Position numbers and translations under genes: made by a program
Notes under the pieces: generated by a model
The model's input: only the letters and a program-made list of their open reading frames with translations
Database searches by the model: none
What the model was told of the DNA's origin: nothing
Shown: one piece after another, positions 1-7,421 of the stretch
Layout: each line of letters opens with the position of its first letter
Numbering within the stretch: the first letter of the stretch is position 1
NCBI GenBank assembly: GCA_039182735.1
Contig: JBCDCB010000007.1
Coordinates: 5,301-69,300, forward strand
DNA from: JBCDCB01 sp039182735
Lineage (GTDB): Bacteria > Planctomycetota > Phycisphaerae > Phycisphaerales > UBA1924
Length of the DNA stretch: 64,000 nucleotides
Reading direction: 5' to 3'

Positions 1-1
1 C

Positions 2-100
2 GAGGTCATCGCGCATGAGTACCGCGGCGGCTCGTTCGTGCGCACTGATGCCGTACCTCACGCGAACGCCGGGATTTCCGACCCATACCGCTCGGCGTGA
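2..100 (+). CDS. C-terminal end of an unidentified upstream gene (partial)
   Basis: The frame is open from the window edge to a TGA at 98-100 and reads as about 32 ordinary residues (ending DPYRSA). No start codon is visible because the gene would begin outside the window. The next gene on the same strand starts 90 bases later with its own promoter. The fragment is too short to assign to a family, and it could also be an untranslated open frame in GC-rich DNA. Confidence 0.3.
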   Translation, partial: EVIAHEYRGGSFVRTDAVPHANAGISDPYRSA

Positions 101-178
101 CCCTCCCGCTCAACGCGTGCCTCAGGATCCCGCGCGATCTCGGGATCATCGAACGGCTGTGGGGCGTGTGACGCGCCG

Positions 179-184
179 TACACT
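179..184 (+). promoter_or_regulatory. -10 element (TACACT) for a leaderless transcript
   Basis: TACACT ends six bases before the ATG at 191 (spacer gctcgc), so transcription would begin on or next to the start codon. No ribosome binding site lies upstream. The same geometry recurs at several other genes in this window, and the same TACACT precedes the tRNA-Leu gene. Confidence 0.55.
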
Positions 185-190
185 GCTCGC

Positions 191-910
191 ATGATCTTGA
201 GCATCCGAGCCGGTGGACGTCGGAACTTCCTCGCGCGGCGCGGCAAGCGCTACGAATCGTGGAGCGACCTGTTCGCGCGCTTCCTCACGCCCGCGTGCAG
301 ACGCGCCGGGTCTTCGCGCGCCATCCTCTTCAATCCGTTCGGTCAGTGGGAGGTCGTGATCAACAAAGGCGGCCAGATGCTGTGGGATCAGATCGAGTAC
401 GCACGCCGGTACGGCCTGAACGACGTCGATGGATACACCGACGCGGTCCGCGCGATGGCGCGAGAAGGCATCGAGGTGATGGCCTACATCGGCACGCCGG
501 TGGACTACGTGCCCCGGCGCGATGTGCTGCGCACGCTCAAGCCCATCATCGACGCGGGCGGCGGGATCTACTTCGACGCGTCCGCGTCGCTCAAAGACAG
601 CCCGCACATCCAGACGCTGCTCGATCTGAACGAGCACGTCTCGGTCGGCACGGAGACGTGGCCCGTGCCGGGCCACCCCCTCGCGCACCTGCCGTCGCTC
701 GCGCTGGCCCGCGCGGTGGATAGCCGGCTGGATCGGATCTCGCGCGACGGGCCGCAGCGACTCGTGATGTTCCGCGGCGACGACGAGGATTCGATCAAGG
801 CGATCCGCCACACGCAGCGTGTGACGAGCGCGAACGTGCACGACGTGGTCGCCAAGTGCGCGCAGCGCGGCTGGACGACCGTGATGCCCGCGGAGCTGTT
901 CGTCCGCTGA
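191..910 (+). CDS. Hypothetical protein, 239 aa
   Basis: I do not recognise the family. The protein is soluble, with no signal peptide or membrane segment. It alternates predicted helices and hydrophobic strands (for example GIEVMAYIGTP near residue 95 and GGGIYFDASA near 120), as in an alpha/beta barrel or Rossmann-type enzyme. A conserved-looking NPFGQWEVVINKGGQ stretch lies near residue 50. The start ATG sits six bases after a TACACT -10 box and lacks a ribosome binding site, so it is probably translated from a leaderless mRNA. A secreted beta-helix protein follows on the same strand after 119 bases, with no clear functional link. That this is a gene is fairly sure. Its function is unknown. 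Confidence 0.7.
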   Translation: MILSIRAGGRRNFLARRGKRYESWSDLFARFLTPACRRAGSSRAILFNPFGQWEVVINKGGQMLWDQIEYARRYGLNDVDGYTDAVRAMAREGIEVMAYIGTPVDYVPRRDVLRTLKPIIDAGGGIYFDASASLKDSPHIQTLLDLNEHVSVGTETWPVPGHPLAHLPSLALARAVDSRLDRISRDGPQRLVMFRGDDEDSIKAIRHTQRVTSANVHDVVAKCAQRGWTTVMPAELFVR

Positions 911-1029
911 GAACCGCATCTTTCGTGACATGTCCCGCCGTTTACGACGCAGAACCGATCTTTGCTGGCGTGCTCGCGATCCGCGTGTAGGTTTCCTGAT
1001 GCTCTTGTTCGAGAATGAAGGAACCTGAC

Positions 1030-2907
1030 ATGCCGATGCCCGCGCTCCGTGTTTCACTCGCGACGTTCCTGCTGTCGACTGCGGCCGTTGCGGGCCCGAT
1101 CGATCCGCCCGCCGGTCCCGTGGCGTCGACGATGAAGTCGCTCGACACGATCGAGCCGCGACGCTGCCTGAACGACCTGCCGCCGGATGAGGGCGCGATC
1201 GTGCTCGTGACCGAGCCTGGGCAGTACTTCATGCGCGCCGACATCGTCGCGGGGCCGGGCCAGCACGGCGTGCGCATCGTCACCTCCGGACGCGTATCCA
1301 TCGATCTGAACGGCTTCTCGATCCGAGGCGAAACCGGCTCGCAGAACGGCATCGACATGGTGCTCGCGCCGCAATCGCCCCCGTCAAGCCTGCACGTGCG
1401 CTGCGGCGACGGTTCCTGTCGCGGAAGCATCAACGGGTTCGGCGGCGACGGCGTCTTCACGTCCGACGTCCGTGACGTCCGCTGCGAAAACTTCGACACG
1501 ACCAACCATCTCGGAAACGGCCTGCACCACCTCCATGCCGAGAACGTCATCCATCGCGACATCGCGGCGCGCAACTGCGGCGGCAACGGGTACCGTTCCG
1601 CGTGCGGACGTTCTACAGGCAAAAGACAGCACAAGGCGGTCAGCTGTATCAGCACCGGCAACGGCGGCGATGGCATCAGCATCGAACCCACCATGGGCGT
1701 TTTCGATGTCTTCTTCGAAGACATCGTGTGCACACAGAACAGCGCGAACGGCGTCCACATCGTCGAGCCGCTCCCCCTCGCCCGCAGCGCGACCGCCACA
1801 GAAACGGTCGTCTGCAAGATGCAGCGTGTCGAGCTCGCGCTCAACGGTGGCAGCGGCGTGCTCTACGAGCTCCCCGTCGGCTCGAAGTCTTCGGTCCTTG
1901 TGAGCGACTCATCGTCAACCGGGAACGTCGGCGACGGCTTCGCGCTCCGCGCCTCCGGCCCGGGCGACGTCCACTTCGGCAGCATCACCGTGCATGACCG
2001 CGTCCGCTACAGCGGCAACGGCGCCAGCGGGCTCGTCAGCGACAACCCCGTGCACGTCGAGAGCTCGACCATGAGCGAGAACGCGCTCTACGGCCTCGAC
2101 GCTCAGGGCGGCGATCCCAACGAGTCCTGTGTCGTCATGCACGTCTGCCACCTCATCTCCAACGGGGGCGGCAACGGCGGCGGCGGCGCGCTGCTCAGGC
2201 ACGGACGCTTTTCGGGGTACAGCTGCGTCGTCTCGGACAACGAAGGGACCGGTATCGAGACCGGCGACGGCTGCCTCCTCCTCACCGACTGCTCCGTCAA
2301 CAACAACCAGGGCGATGGTGTCCTGACCAACGGCACACTCAACGTCGTCTCCAGCAACTTCCGGCGCAACACCGGCAGCGGCGTTCGCTGCGTCAATGGG
2401 GAATGCGTCGCCGACGACATGGTCTGCGAGTTCAACGGCAGCGCGAGCTCCGGAGGCGGCGCCGTCTTCACCGACTGCCCCACCGTGACGCTCCGCCGCT
2501 GCGTCTTCAACGACAACACCGGCAACGGCGTCACCGCCTCTTCGACCGTCGGACCCATCCGCTGGATGGCGCCCGAGATGGTGCTCAGCCGGAACTCGGG
2601 CCACGGCGCGCAGCTCGACAACATCACCGGAGGGCATCTCGAACGCTGCGTCACCAGCGGCAACGGCGGCACCGGCATCCTCATCGGCATGACCTGCACC
2701 AAGGTCCGCGTTGATCGATGCCACGCCACCGACGACGGTGCCGGCGGGATCTGGGTCCTCGGCACTGGCAACATCATCGTCGGGTGCACCGCGACCGCGA
2801 ACCCCGTCGGCGCGTTCGACGTCCGCCAGGGCAATGCCAGCGGCCCGATCATCAGTGCCGGCGAACTCGCATCGAGCTGCAACCCCAACGCGAATGTGAT
2901 TTACTAG
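1030..2907 (+). CDS. Secreted right-handed parallel beta-helix protein, 625 aa
   Basis: A signal peptide of about 22 residues (MPMPALRVSLATFLLSTAAVAG) is followed by the PPAGPV / TMKSLDTIEPR motif also seen at the mature N-terminus of another secreted protein in this window. The rest, from about residue 60 to 600, is a long run of short Gly/Asn-rich turns (NGGNG, GNGGDG, NNQGDG) separated by hydrophobic strands. This is the signature of a right-handed parallel beta-helix such as NosD or pectate-lyase-like folds. The ATG at 1030 is preferred over the in-frame ATG at 1015 because AAGGA lies seven bases upstream. There are no catalytic motifs that would name a substrate. A role in polysaccharide binding or adhesion is only a guess. 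Many Cys residues (about 20) suggest disulfides in the mature protein. Confidence 0.85.
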   Translation: MPMPALRVSLATFLLSTAAVAGPIDPPAGPVASTMKSLDTIEPRRCLNDLPPDEGAIVLVTEPGQYFMRADIVAGPGQHGVRIVTSGRVSIDLNGFSIRGETGSQNGIDMVLAPQSPPSSLHVRCGDGSCRGSINGFGGDGVFTSDVRDVRCENFDTTNHLGNGLHHLHAENVIHRDIAARNCGGNGYRSACGRSTGKRQHKAVSCISTGNGGDGISIEPTMGVFDVFFEDIVCTQNSANGVHIVEPLPLARSATATETVVCKMQRVELALNGGSGVLYELPVGSKSSVLVSDSSSTGNVGDGFALRASGPGDVHFGSITVHDRVRYSGNGASGLVSDNPVHVESSTMSENALYGLDAQGGDPNESCVVMHVCHLISNGGGNGGGGALLRHGRFSGYSCVVSDNEGTGIETGDGCLLLTDCSVNNNQGDGVLTNGTLNVVSSNFRRNTGSGVRCVNGECVADDMVCEFNGSASSGGGAVFTDCPTVTLRRCVFNDNTGNGVTASSTVGPIRWMAPEMVLSRNSGHGAQLDNITGGHLERCVTSGNGGTGILIGMTCTKVRVDRCHATDDGAGGIWVLGTGNIIVGCTATANPVGAFDVRQGNASGPIISAGELASSCNPNANVIY

Positions 2908-2923
2908 CGGCGAAGGAGCCGCG

Positions 2924-3130
2924 TTGCGCCGTCACCACATGCTCGCCATCCGCGTCGCGATCGGGCTGTGCTCGCTGCCCCGCTTTGTCGCGGCGGGCTG
3001 GATGTACCGGAGCTACGCAGCTGTCGGCTGGATCCCAAACGACCCGAGCAACCTGCTTTTAATCGGCGCGATCGGCGTCGCGATTGCCGGCGGGTTTCTG
3101 CTGTTCATGGCGTTCTCGCGATTCGAGTGA
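2924..3130 (+). CDS. Small two-helix membrane protein, 68 aa
   Basis: This starts with TTG at 2924, chosen because AAGGAG ends five bases upstream. An ATG at 2939 is in frame but badly spaced. The 68-residue product has two hydrophobic segments (about residues 7-25 and 43-62) separated by a short loop, RSYAAVGWIPNDPSN, as in small integral membrane proteins of two helices. It lies 16 bases after the beta-helix gene on the same strand and may be co-transcribed with it. It ends 14 bases before the tRNA-Leu promoter hexamer. The family is not recognised. Confidence 0.6.
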   Translation: MRRHHMLAIRVAIGLCSLPRFVAAGWMYRSYAAVGWIPNDPSNLLLIGAIGVAIAGGFLLFMAFSRFE

Positions 3131-3144
3131 GCCGAGAATCCCGC

Positions 3145-3150
3145 TACACT
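3145..3150 (+). promoter_or_regulatory. -10 element (TACACT) of tRNA-Leu
   Basis: TACACT ends ten bases before the mature 5' end of tRNA-Leu. This is a normal distance for a tRNA with a few bases of 5' leader. It is the same hexamer found before the gene at 191, which supports reading TA-x-x-x-T as the housekeeping -10 box in this genome. Confidence 0.5.
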
Positions 3151-3160
3151 CCCGTTCCGC

Positions 3161-3244
3161 GCCGGAGTGGCGGAATTGGCAGACGCAGTGGATTCAAAAT
3201 CCACCGGGGTAACACCCGTGCGGGTTCGAGTCCCGCCTCCGGCA
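3161..3244 (+). tRNA. tRNA-Leu (anticodon CAA)
   Basis: The acceptor stem GCCGGAG/CTCCGGC pairs fully, and A is the discriminator. The anticodon stem GTGGA/TCCAC holds the loop TTCAAAA with anticodon CAA at 3195-3197, reading UUG. A long variable arm (CGGGGTAACACCCGT) is typical of leucine tRNAs. The T arm is GCGGG-TTCGAGT-CCCGC. CCA is not encoded. The last 27 bases of the gene plus one base recur at 3765-3792 beyond the next gene. Confidence 0.97.
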
Positions 3245-3245
3245 T
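3218..3245 (+). repeat. Direct repeat, copy 1: 3' end of tRNA-Leu (attL-like)
   Basis: A 28-bp stretch covering the T arm and 3' acceptor strand of tRNA-Leu is repeated exactly at 3765-3792. Exact duplication of a tRNA 3' end is the usual footprint of site-specific integration into a tRNA gene. The two copies bracket a single acetyltransferase gene. Confidence 0.8.
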
Positions 3246-3262
3246 TCGTTGAGAACGCATTC

Positions 3263-3730
3263 ATGATTCGAGCTTGCGAACAAACAGATACAGACGCGAT
3301 GATCGAACTCGGGCGAAGCTCGGGGCTGTTCGAAGACGAACAAGTTCAGGCACTTGCCGACATCATCCGTCGACACTTCGCGGGGCAGAGCGAGCGCCAA
3401 GAGATTTGGGTTGGCGCTTTCGATGGCCGCGAGGCACACGGGCTCGCCTATGGTGCCAGCGAGATGATGACCGATCGGGTTTGGAACCTGCTGTTTGTTG
3501 CTGTCCGTCCGGATCAAAGAGGTTCGGGCATCGGCAACACCCTTATCGAGGCCGTCGAAGAACGGCTTCGTCGCCTGGATACCCGCATGGTGATCGTTGA
3601 AACCACCAACGGGGCCGACTTCGTCGCGGCCCGTGGGCTCTACACAAAGCACGGCTATGAGCAGGAAGGAACCGTACGAGACTTTTACGCACAAGGGCAA
3701 GACAAGATCACCTTCCGGAAACTGCTCTGA
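3263..3730 (+). CDS. GNAT-family N-acetyltransferase, 155 aa
   Basis: This is predicted to transfer an acetyl group from acetyl-CoA to an amine. The substrate is unknown. The acetyl-CoA pyrophosphate-binding motif A is plain (VRPDQRGSGIGNTLIEAVEE, about residues 87-106), and the C-terminal ARGLYTKHGYEQEG is the usual motif B/beta-7 region. The length is normal for a single-domain GNAT. The ATG at 3263 follows the tRNA by 18 bases with no obvious ribosome binding site. The coding sequence is visibly poorer in GC (roughly 55-60 percent) than its neighbours. It sits alone between two copies of the tRNA-Leu 3' end, which suggests acquisition by transfer. No integrase gene is present in the segment. 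Confidence 0.88.
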   Translation: MIRACEQTDTDAMIELGRSSGLFEDEQVQALADIIRRHFAGQSERQEIWVGAFDGREAHGLAYGASEMMTDRVWNLLFVAVRPDQRGSGIGNTLIEAVEERLRRLDTRMVIVETTNGADFVAARGLYTKHGYEQEGTVRDFYAQGQDKITFRKLL

Positions 3731-3764
3731 AGGCTCTGCTTGCAACTCCGCGTGTGCCAATCGA

Positions 3765-3792
3765 GTGCGGGTTCGAGTCCCGCCTCCGGCAT
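3765..3792 (+). repeat. Direct repeat, copy 2: orphan tRNA-Leu 3' end (attR-like)
   Basis: The sequence is identical over 28 bp to 3218-3245 (it begins GTGCGGGTTCGAGTCCCGCC and ends CTCCGGCAT). The flanking bases differ on both sides, and no 5' half of a tRNA lies upstream, so it is a fragment and not a second tRNA gene. The distance between copies is 547 bp. Confidence 0.8.
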
Positions 3793-3846
3793 CTTTCACA
3801 CACCCGCGCACAGCCGTGCGCACAACCGATCCGAGACGAGGCCGCG

Positions 3847-4179
3847 ATGAGCAACGGGCAGCAGCAGTTCCAGGTCCACGTGGACCAGACCAAGATGAAC
3901 TCCACCTACGCCAACACCGTCCAGTCGTGGCAGACGCAGGACGAGGTCGTCATCGACTTCGGGTTCAACATGCCCGTCCGCCCGCCGCAGGACGGGCAGC
4001 CCGGGCAGATGCAGTTCGGCGTCGGGTCACGCGTCATCATGAACTGGACCACCGCCAAGCGCGTCCTCGAACGCCTCGCCCAGCACGTCCAGTCCTACGA
4101 GCAGCACTTCGGCGAGATCAAGACCAACGACCAGCCGCAGCCCCCCGCTGATGGCCCCTCCGGCGCGCCGCTGCAGTAA
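3847..4179 (+). CDS. DUF3467 family protein, 110 aa
   Basis: The small soluble protein has the DUF3467 pattern: VHVDQTKMNSTYAN near the start, then EEVVIDFGFN-like (here DEVVIDFGFNMP) and a SRVIMNWTTAKRVLERL helix. The biochemical role of the family is not established. The start ATG has CGAGG six bases upstream. The C-terminal 20 residues are Pro/Gly-rich and probably disordered. It stands alone, convergent with pheA. Confidence 0.8.
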   Translation: MSNGQQQFQVHVDQTKMNSTYANTVQSWQTQDEVVIDFGFNMPVRPPQDGQPGQMQFGVGSRVIMNWTTAKRVLERLAQHVQSYEQHFGEIKTNDQPQPPADGPSGAPLQ

Positions 4180-4234
4180 TCCGAACGAGCCGCGCCCGTG
4201 AGGAAGCGGGCCCGCTCCATTGCTCGCATGATCG

Positions 4235-5395
4235 TCAGAGAATCCGCTGCGCTGCGGGGTACGAGCCCAGCACCGTCACCTCGCGGCACACCGACTTCAT
4301 CACGTCGATCACCGACTGCAGCGTGTCATCATCGCGGTGTCCCAGCGCGTCCACGAAGAACGTGTACTCCCAGTTCACGCGTCCGCTGGGGCGCTTGTCG
4401 ATGTGCGAGAGGTTGACGCCCGCGTCCTCGAAGACCTGCAGCACCTTCACGAGCGCGCCGGGCTCGTCGGCGGTGTTGAACATGATCGAGGTCTTGTCCT
4501 TGCCGCTGGGCTTCGCGGCTTCTTTCGAGAGCACGAAGAAACGCGTGAGGTTGTTGGGGTCGTCCTCGATGTCCTCGAAGAGGATGTTCACGCCGTAGAG
4601 CTTGCCGGCGAGCGTTGACGCGATCGCCGCGCTCCCGCGACCGGGCTCGAGCAGTTCCTCGGCCTTGGCGAGCTGCACGGCGCGCGCGGTGCTGGGTGCC
4701 GCGATGAGCTCCGCATTGGGGTACTGCGTGCTCAGCCAACGCCGGCACTGGCTGAAGGCCTCGGGCTTTGAGTGGATGCGTTTGACGTCCTTGGGCTCGC
4801 CGTTGGCGATCAGCGCGTGGTGCACGTTGAGGTGGACCTCGGCGTAGATCTCGAGCTCGGTGCCGAACTCGCGGAAGGCGTCGAGTGTCTCGACGACGCC
4901 GCCGCCGGTGGAGTTCTCGATGGGCGCGAGCCCGTAGTCGCAGTGCCCGCGGGCGACCTCGACGAAGACGCCGCGGATCTCGTGCAGGTCTTCGTACGAG
5001 ACCGATGACCCGAACTGGCGGACGGCCGCCTGATGGCTGAACGATCCGGGCGGCCCGAGGTAGCCGATGCGCAGCGGGCGCTCGAGCGCAAAGGAGCCGC
5101 TCATGAGCTCGCGGTAGACGGCTTCGAGCGCGCTGGGCGGCAGCGGGCCTTCGCTCGCGTCGAGCACCTTGCGCAGCACCGCCTGCTCACGATCCGGCGC
5201 GTAGATCGGGGAGTTTGTGTCGCGCTTGAACGCGCCGACCTCGACCACCAGGCTCGCGCGTTCGTTGAGCAGCGCGATCAACCGCTTGTCCACGTCGTCG
5301 ATCGCGACGCGCAGCTCGTCCAGAGACCGCCCGCTCGGCTTGACCTGGCCCTTGGCGATCGGGGCGGGCACCATCTGTTCGTCGTGTTCTGACAT
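4235..5395 (-). CDS. pheA: Bifunctional chorismate mutase / prephenate dehydratase (P-protein)
   Basis: This converts chorismate to prephenate and then to phenylpyruvate in phenylalanine synthesis. Its 386 residues hold a chorismate mutase domain (about 24-105, starting LDELRVAIDDVDKRLIALL), a prephenate dehydratase domain (about 107-290, with PIENSTGGG near 161 and the catalytic TRFFVL near 285) and an ACT regulatory domain (about 305-380, GALVKVLQVFEDAGVNLSHI). The Phe-binding ESRP motif of the ACT domain reads DKRPS here, so feedback control may differ, although this variant may be lineage-normal. The ATG at 5395 was chosen because the longer in-frame extension looks non-coding. The gene is divergent from the membrane protein at 5500. 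Confidence 0.95.
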   Translation of the reverse strand: MSEHDEQMVPAPIAKGQVKPSGRSLDELRVAIDDVDKRLIALLNERASLVVEVGAFKRDTNSPIYAPDREQAVLRKVLDASEGPLPPSALEAVYRELMSGSFALERPLRIGYLGPPGSFSHQAAVRQFGSSVSYEDLHEIRGVFVEVARGHCDYGLAPIENSTGGGVVETLDAFREFGTELEIYAEVHLNVHHALIANGEPKDVKRIHSKPEAFSQCRRWLSTQYPNAELIAAPSTARAVQLAKAEELLEPGRGSAAIASTLAGKLYGVNILFEDIEDDPNNLTRFFVLSKEAAKPSGKDKTSIMFNTADEPGALVKVLQVFEDAGVNLSHIDKRPSGRVNWEYTFFVDALGHRDDDTLQSVIDVMKSVCREVTVLGSYPAAQRIL

Positions 5396-5499
5396 ATCGC
5401 TCGCAAGCCCGGGACCTGGGATCCGTACCATGCTTTCGGCTGGATCGACCGGCGATCGTACCCGACGATCACACAACCTCGGATCTCACGGAGACGCGC

Positions 5500-6570
5500 A
5501 TGCTCCCGAGCCTCGCCGCGGGCGCGGCAAACACCTCGACCATCGGCGACCAGGTCGCCTCGGGTCTCTCTGCGCTGCCGATGTCCGCCCACGTCTCCGT
5601 CGGCGTGCTCTTCCTCGTCGGGCTCGTGCTCTGGCTCACCGGGCAGCGTGTCGTCCGCGTCGGGTTCGTCCTGCTCGGCGGCGGCGTGCTCGGACTCGGT
5701 GCCTACGCCCTCGGGCCCGCGCTCGGGCTCGGTCTGCACCCGCTGATCCTGGGCGTCGTCGGGCTTCTCGCCGGCGCCCTGATGGGGCTCGCCCTCTTCA
5801 AGTTCACCGTGGGCTCGCTCTGCGGGCTGGTGGGATCGATCCTCTTCCCCATGATCGTCGTCGGCGCGCTGCGGATCGGCGTCATCCCGGAGGGCGAGCT
5901 CGAACTCCCGCAGCAGCGTGGAGCGCTCGGGCTCGAGCAGATGCAGATCCCCGGCGTGCCTCTGGTCGAGGGCGCCACCGCGACGCCCGCGGAACGGGGT
6001 GAAGGCGGCGACCTCCCCGAGATGCCCAGCCTGCCGGAGGGGCTCGAAGAGCTGCTCCCCGGCGAGTCGCTCGACGGGCTGCAACGCATCAACGACGCGA
6101 TCACCCAGAACGGTGAAAACCTCTCGCCGAGCCGGTTCGCCGGGGCGATCCGTGGCGACGACGACCCGGACGGGCCAGGCGGGATCTCGCCCGACGACCC
6201 GCGCCTCGAACCCGCCCGCAAGGTCGCCCGCTTCCTCACGCAGGTCGCGCAGGAACTGCGCCCCCATTGGGACGGGCTCAACCTCCGCGATCGAGTCCTG
6301 CTGATCGGGGCCGGCGTGCTCGGCAGCACCCTCGGGTTCCTGCTCGGGATGACCTTTGCCAAGACGGCGACCGCCTTCCTCACCGCGGGGATCGGCGCGG
6401 CGATCTGGCTGCCCGGCGCGGTCTACCTCGCGCACGCAGGCTCCCCCGAGCTCGCCGGCAAGCTCGCCCTGCCGACGCTGGTCTGGGTCGCCGCGTGGGC
6501 GGTGTTGTCGCTCGTGGGCGGGGGTCTTCAGTGGATGACTCGCCCCAAGTCGTCCGATAGCAAGGCGTGA
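5500..6570 (+). CDS. Multi-pass membrane protein with a central soluble loop, 356 aa
   Basis: I do not recognise the exact family. Hydrophobic helices cluster at about residues 30-120 (four or five spans with GLVLWLTGQRVVRVGFVLLGGG-like Gly packing) and again at about 268-345 (three spans). Between them lies a charged, Pro/Asp-rich loop of about 140 residues. The Gly-rich four-to-seven-helix pattern resembles DUF4203/TMEM198-like proteins. GGAG lies upstream of the ATG at 5500. The next gene codes for a smaller protein of similar design and is probably in the same transcript. Confidence 0.65.
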   Translation: MLPSLAAGAANTSTIGDQVASGLSALPMSAHVSVGVLFLVGLVLWLTGQRVVRVGFVLLGGGVLGLGAYALGPALGLGLHPLILGVVGLLAGALMGLALFKFTVGSLCGLVGSILFPMIVVGALRIGVIPEGELELPQQRGALGLEQMQIPGVPLVEGATATPAERGEGGDLPEMPSLPEGLEELLPGESLDGLQRINDAITQNGENLSPSRFAGAIRGDDDPDGPGGISPDDPRLEPARKVARFLTQVAQELRPHWDGLNLRDRVLLIGAGVLGSTLGFLLGMTFAKTATAFLTAGIGAAIWLPGAVYLAHAGSPELAGKLALPTLVWVAAWAVLSLVGGGLQWMTRPKSSDSKA

Positions 6571-6627
6571 GCGCCGTCCGATCGTCGGGCGGGCCGCCCG
6601 AGCGATCACGAACCGGACGCACACGCC

Positions 6628-7401
6628 GTGAACCTCATCACGCTCCTGCTTGCGCAATCCGAGTCTCAGCCGATCTCGACGGAACCTGTCTCCGACACCG
6701 GCCCCAACCCGGTCCTCCTGCTCAATGAGCAGCTAGACCAGCGCCTCGACATCTTCAACCACCCGGACCATCTGCTCCCGGTGCTGACGCAGATCCACAT
6801 GGTGTGGGCCGTGATCTTCATCCTCGTGGGCATCATGTGCGTGCTGCACGGGTACCGCTGGCACAAGTCGCTCATCATCGTGCTCGCGGGGCTCTCGGGC
6901 GTGTGGGCCGGCGCGACGCTGGGCGCGCGTGTCGGTGACGGGGTGATCGTCGGTGCCTGCCTCGCGGTGCTCTGCGCGGTGCTCGCGTGGCCGCTGCTCA
7001 AGTACGCCGTCGCGCTCTTCGGCGGGCTCGCGGGTGCCTTCGCCGGCGCCAACGTCTGGACCGCCCTGGGCTACCCATCAGAGCAGCACCACCTCGGTGC
7101 GATGCTCGGGCTCGTCGTCGCGGGCATGCTCGCCTTTCTCGCGTTCCGCGCGGTGGTCATCGTGCTGACGACCGTCGGCGGCGCGTCGCTTCTGCTCGTC
7201 GGCGCGCTCGCCGCGATGCTCCAGGTCGAGTCATGGCGCACGGGCATCGAGAGCGGCATCTCGCAGAACCACCTGCTCATCCCCATCGTCGCCGGGAGCG
7301 CCGCGCTCACAGGCGCGGTCGTGCAGTTCGGCGGCGGGTTCCGCGGCATGAACAACATGGCCAATGCCGCGTCGAGCAACGGGAAGAAACAAGAGAAGTA
7401 A
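6628..7401 (+). CDS. Multi-pass membrane protein, DUF4203/TMEM198-like, 257 aa
   Basis: This begins with GTG at 6628. After a polar N-terminus of about 55 residues there are seven or eight hydrophobic spans with closely spaced glycines (LAGLSGVWAGATLGARVGDG, FGGLAGAFAGANVWTALG), as in DUF4203/TMEM198-type proteins. The C-terminus is short and basic (NGKKQEK). It lies 57 bases after the gene at 5500, on the same strand, and the two look like distant paralogues. The function is unknown. It is convergent with nuoN, with a gap of only 20 bases and no terminator hairpin that I can see. Confidence 0.65.
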   Translation: MNLITLLLAQSESQPISTEPVSDTGPNPVLLLNEQLDQRLDIFNHPDHLLPVLTQIHMVWAVIFILVGIMCVLHGYRWHKSLIIVLAGLSGVWAGATLGARVGDGVIVGACLAVLCAVLAWPLLKYAVALFGGLAGAFAGANVWTALGYPSEQHHLGAMLGLVVAGMLAFLAFRAVVIVLTTVGGASLLLVGALAAMLQVESWRTGIESGISQNHLLIPIVAGSAALTGAVVQFGGGFRGMNNMANAASSNGKKQEK

Positions 7402-7421
7402 TCGTTCGAGCGTTTGCGTGC

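Noticed and set aside
3721..3792. A second tRNA gene
   Set aside because: Only the T arm and 3' acceptor strand are present. There is no 5' acceptor strand, D arm or anticodon stem upstream, so it is a 3'-end fragment.
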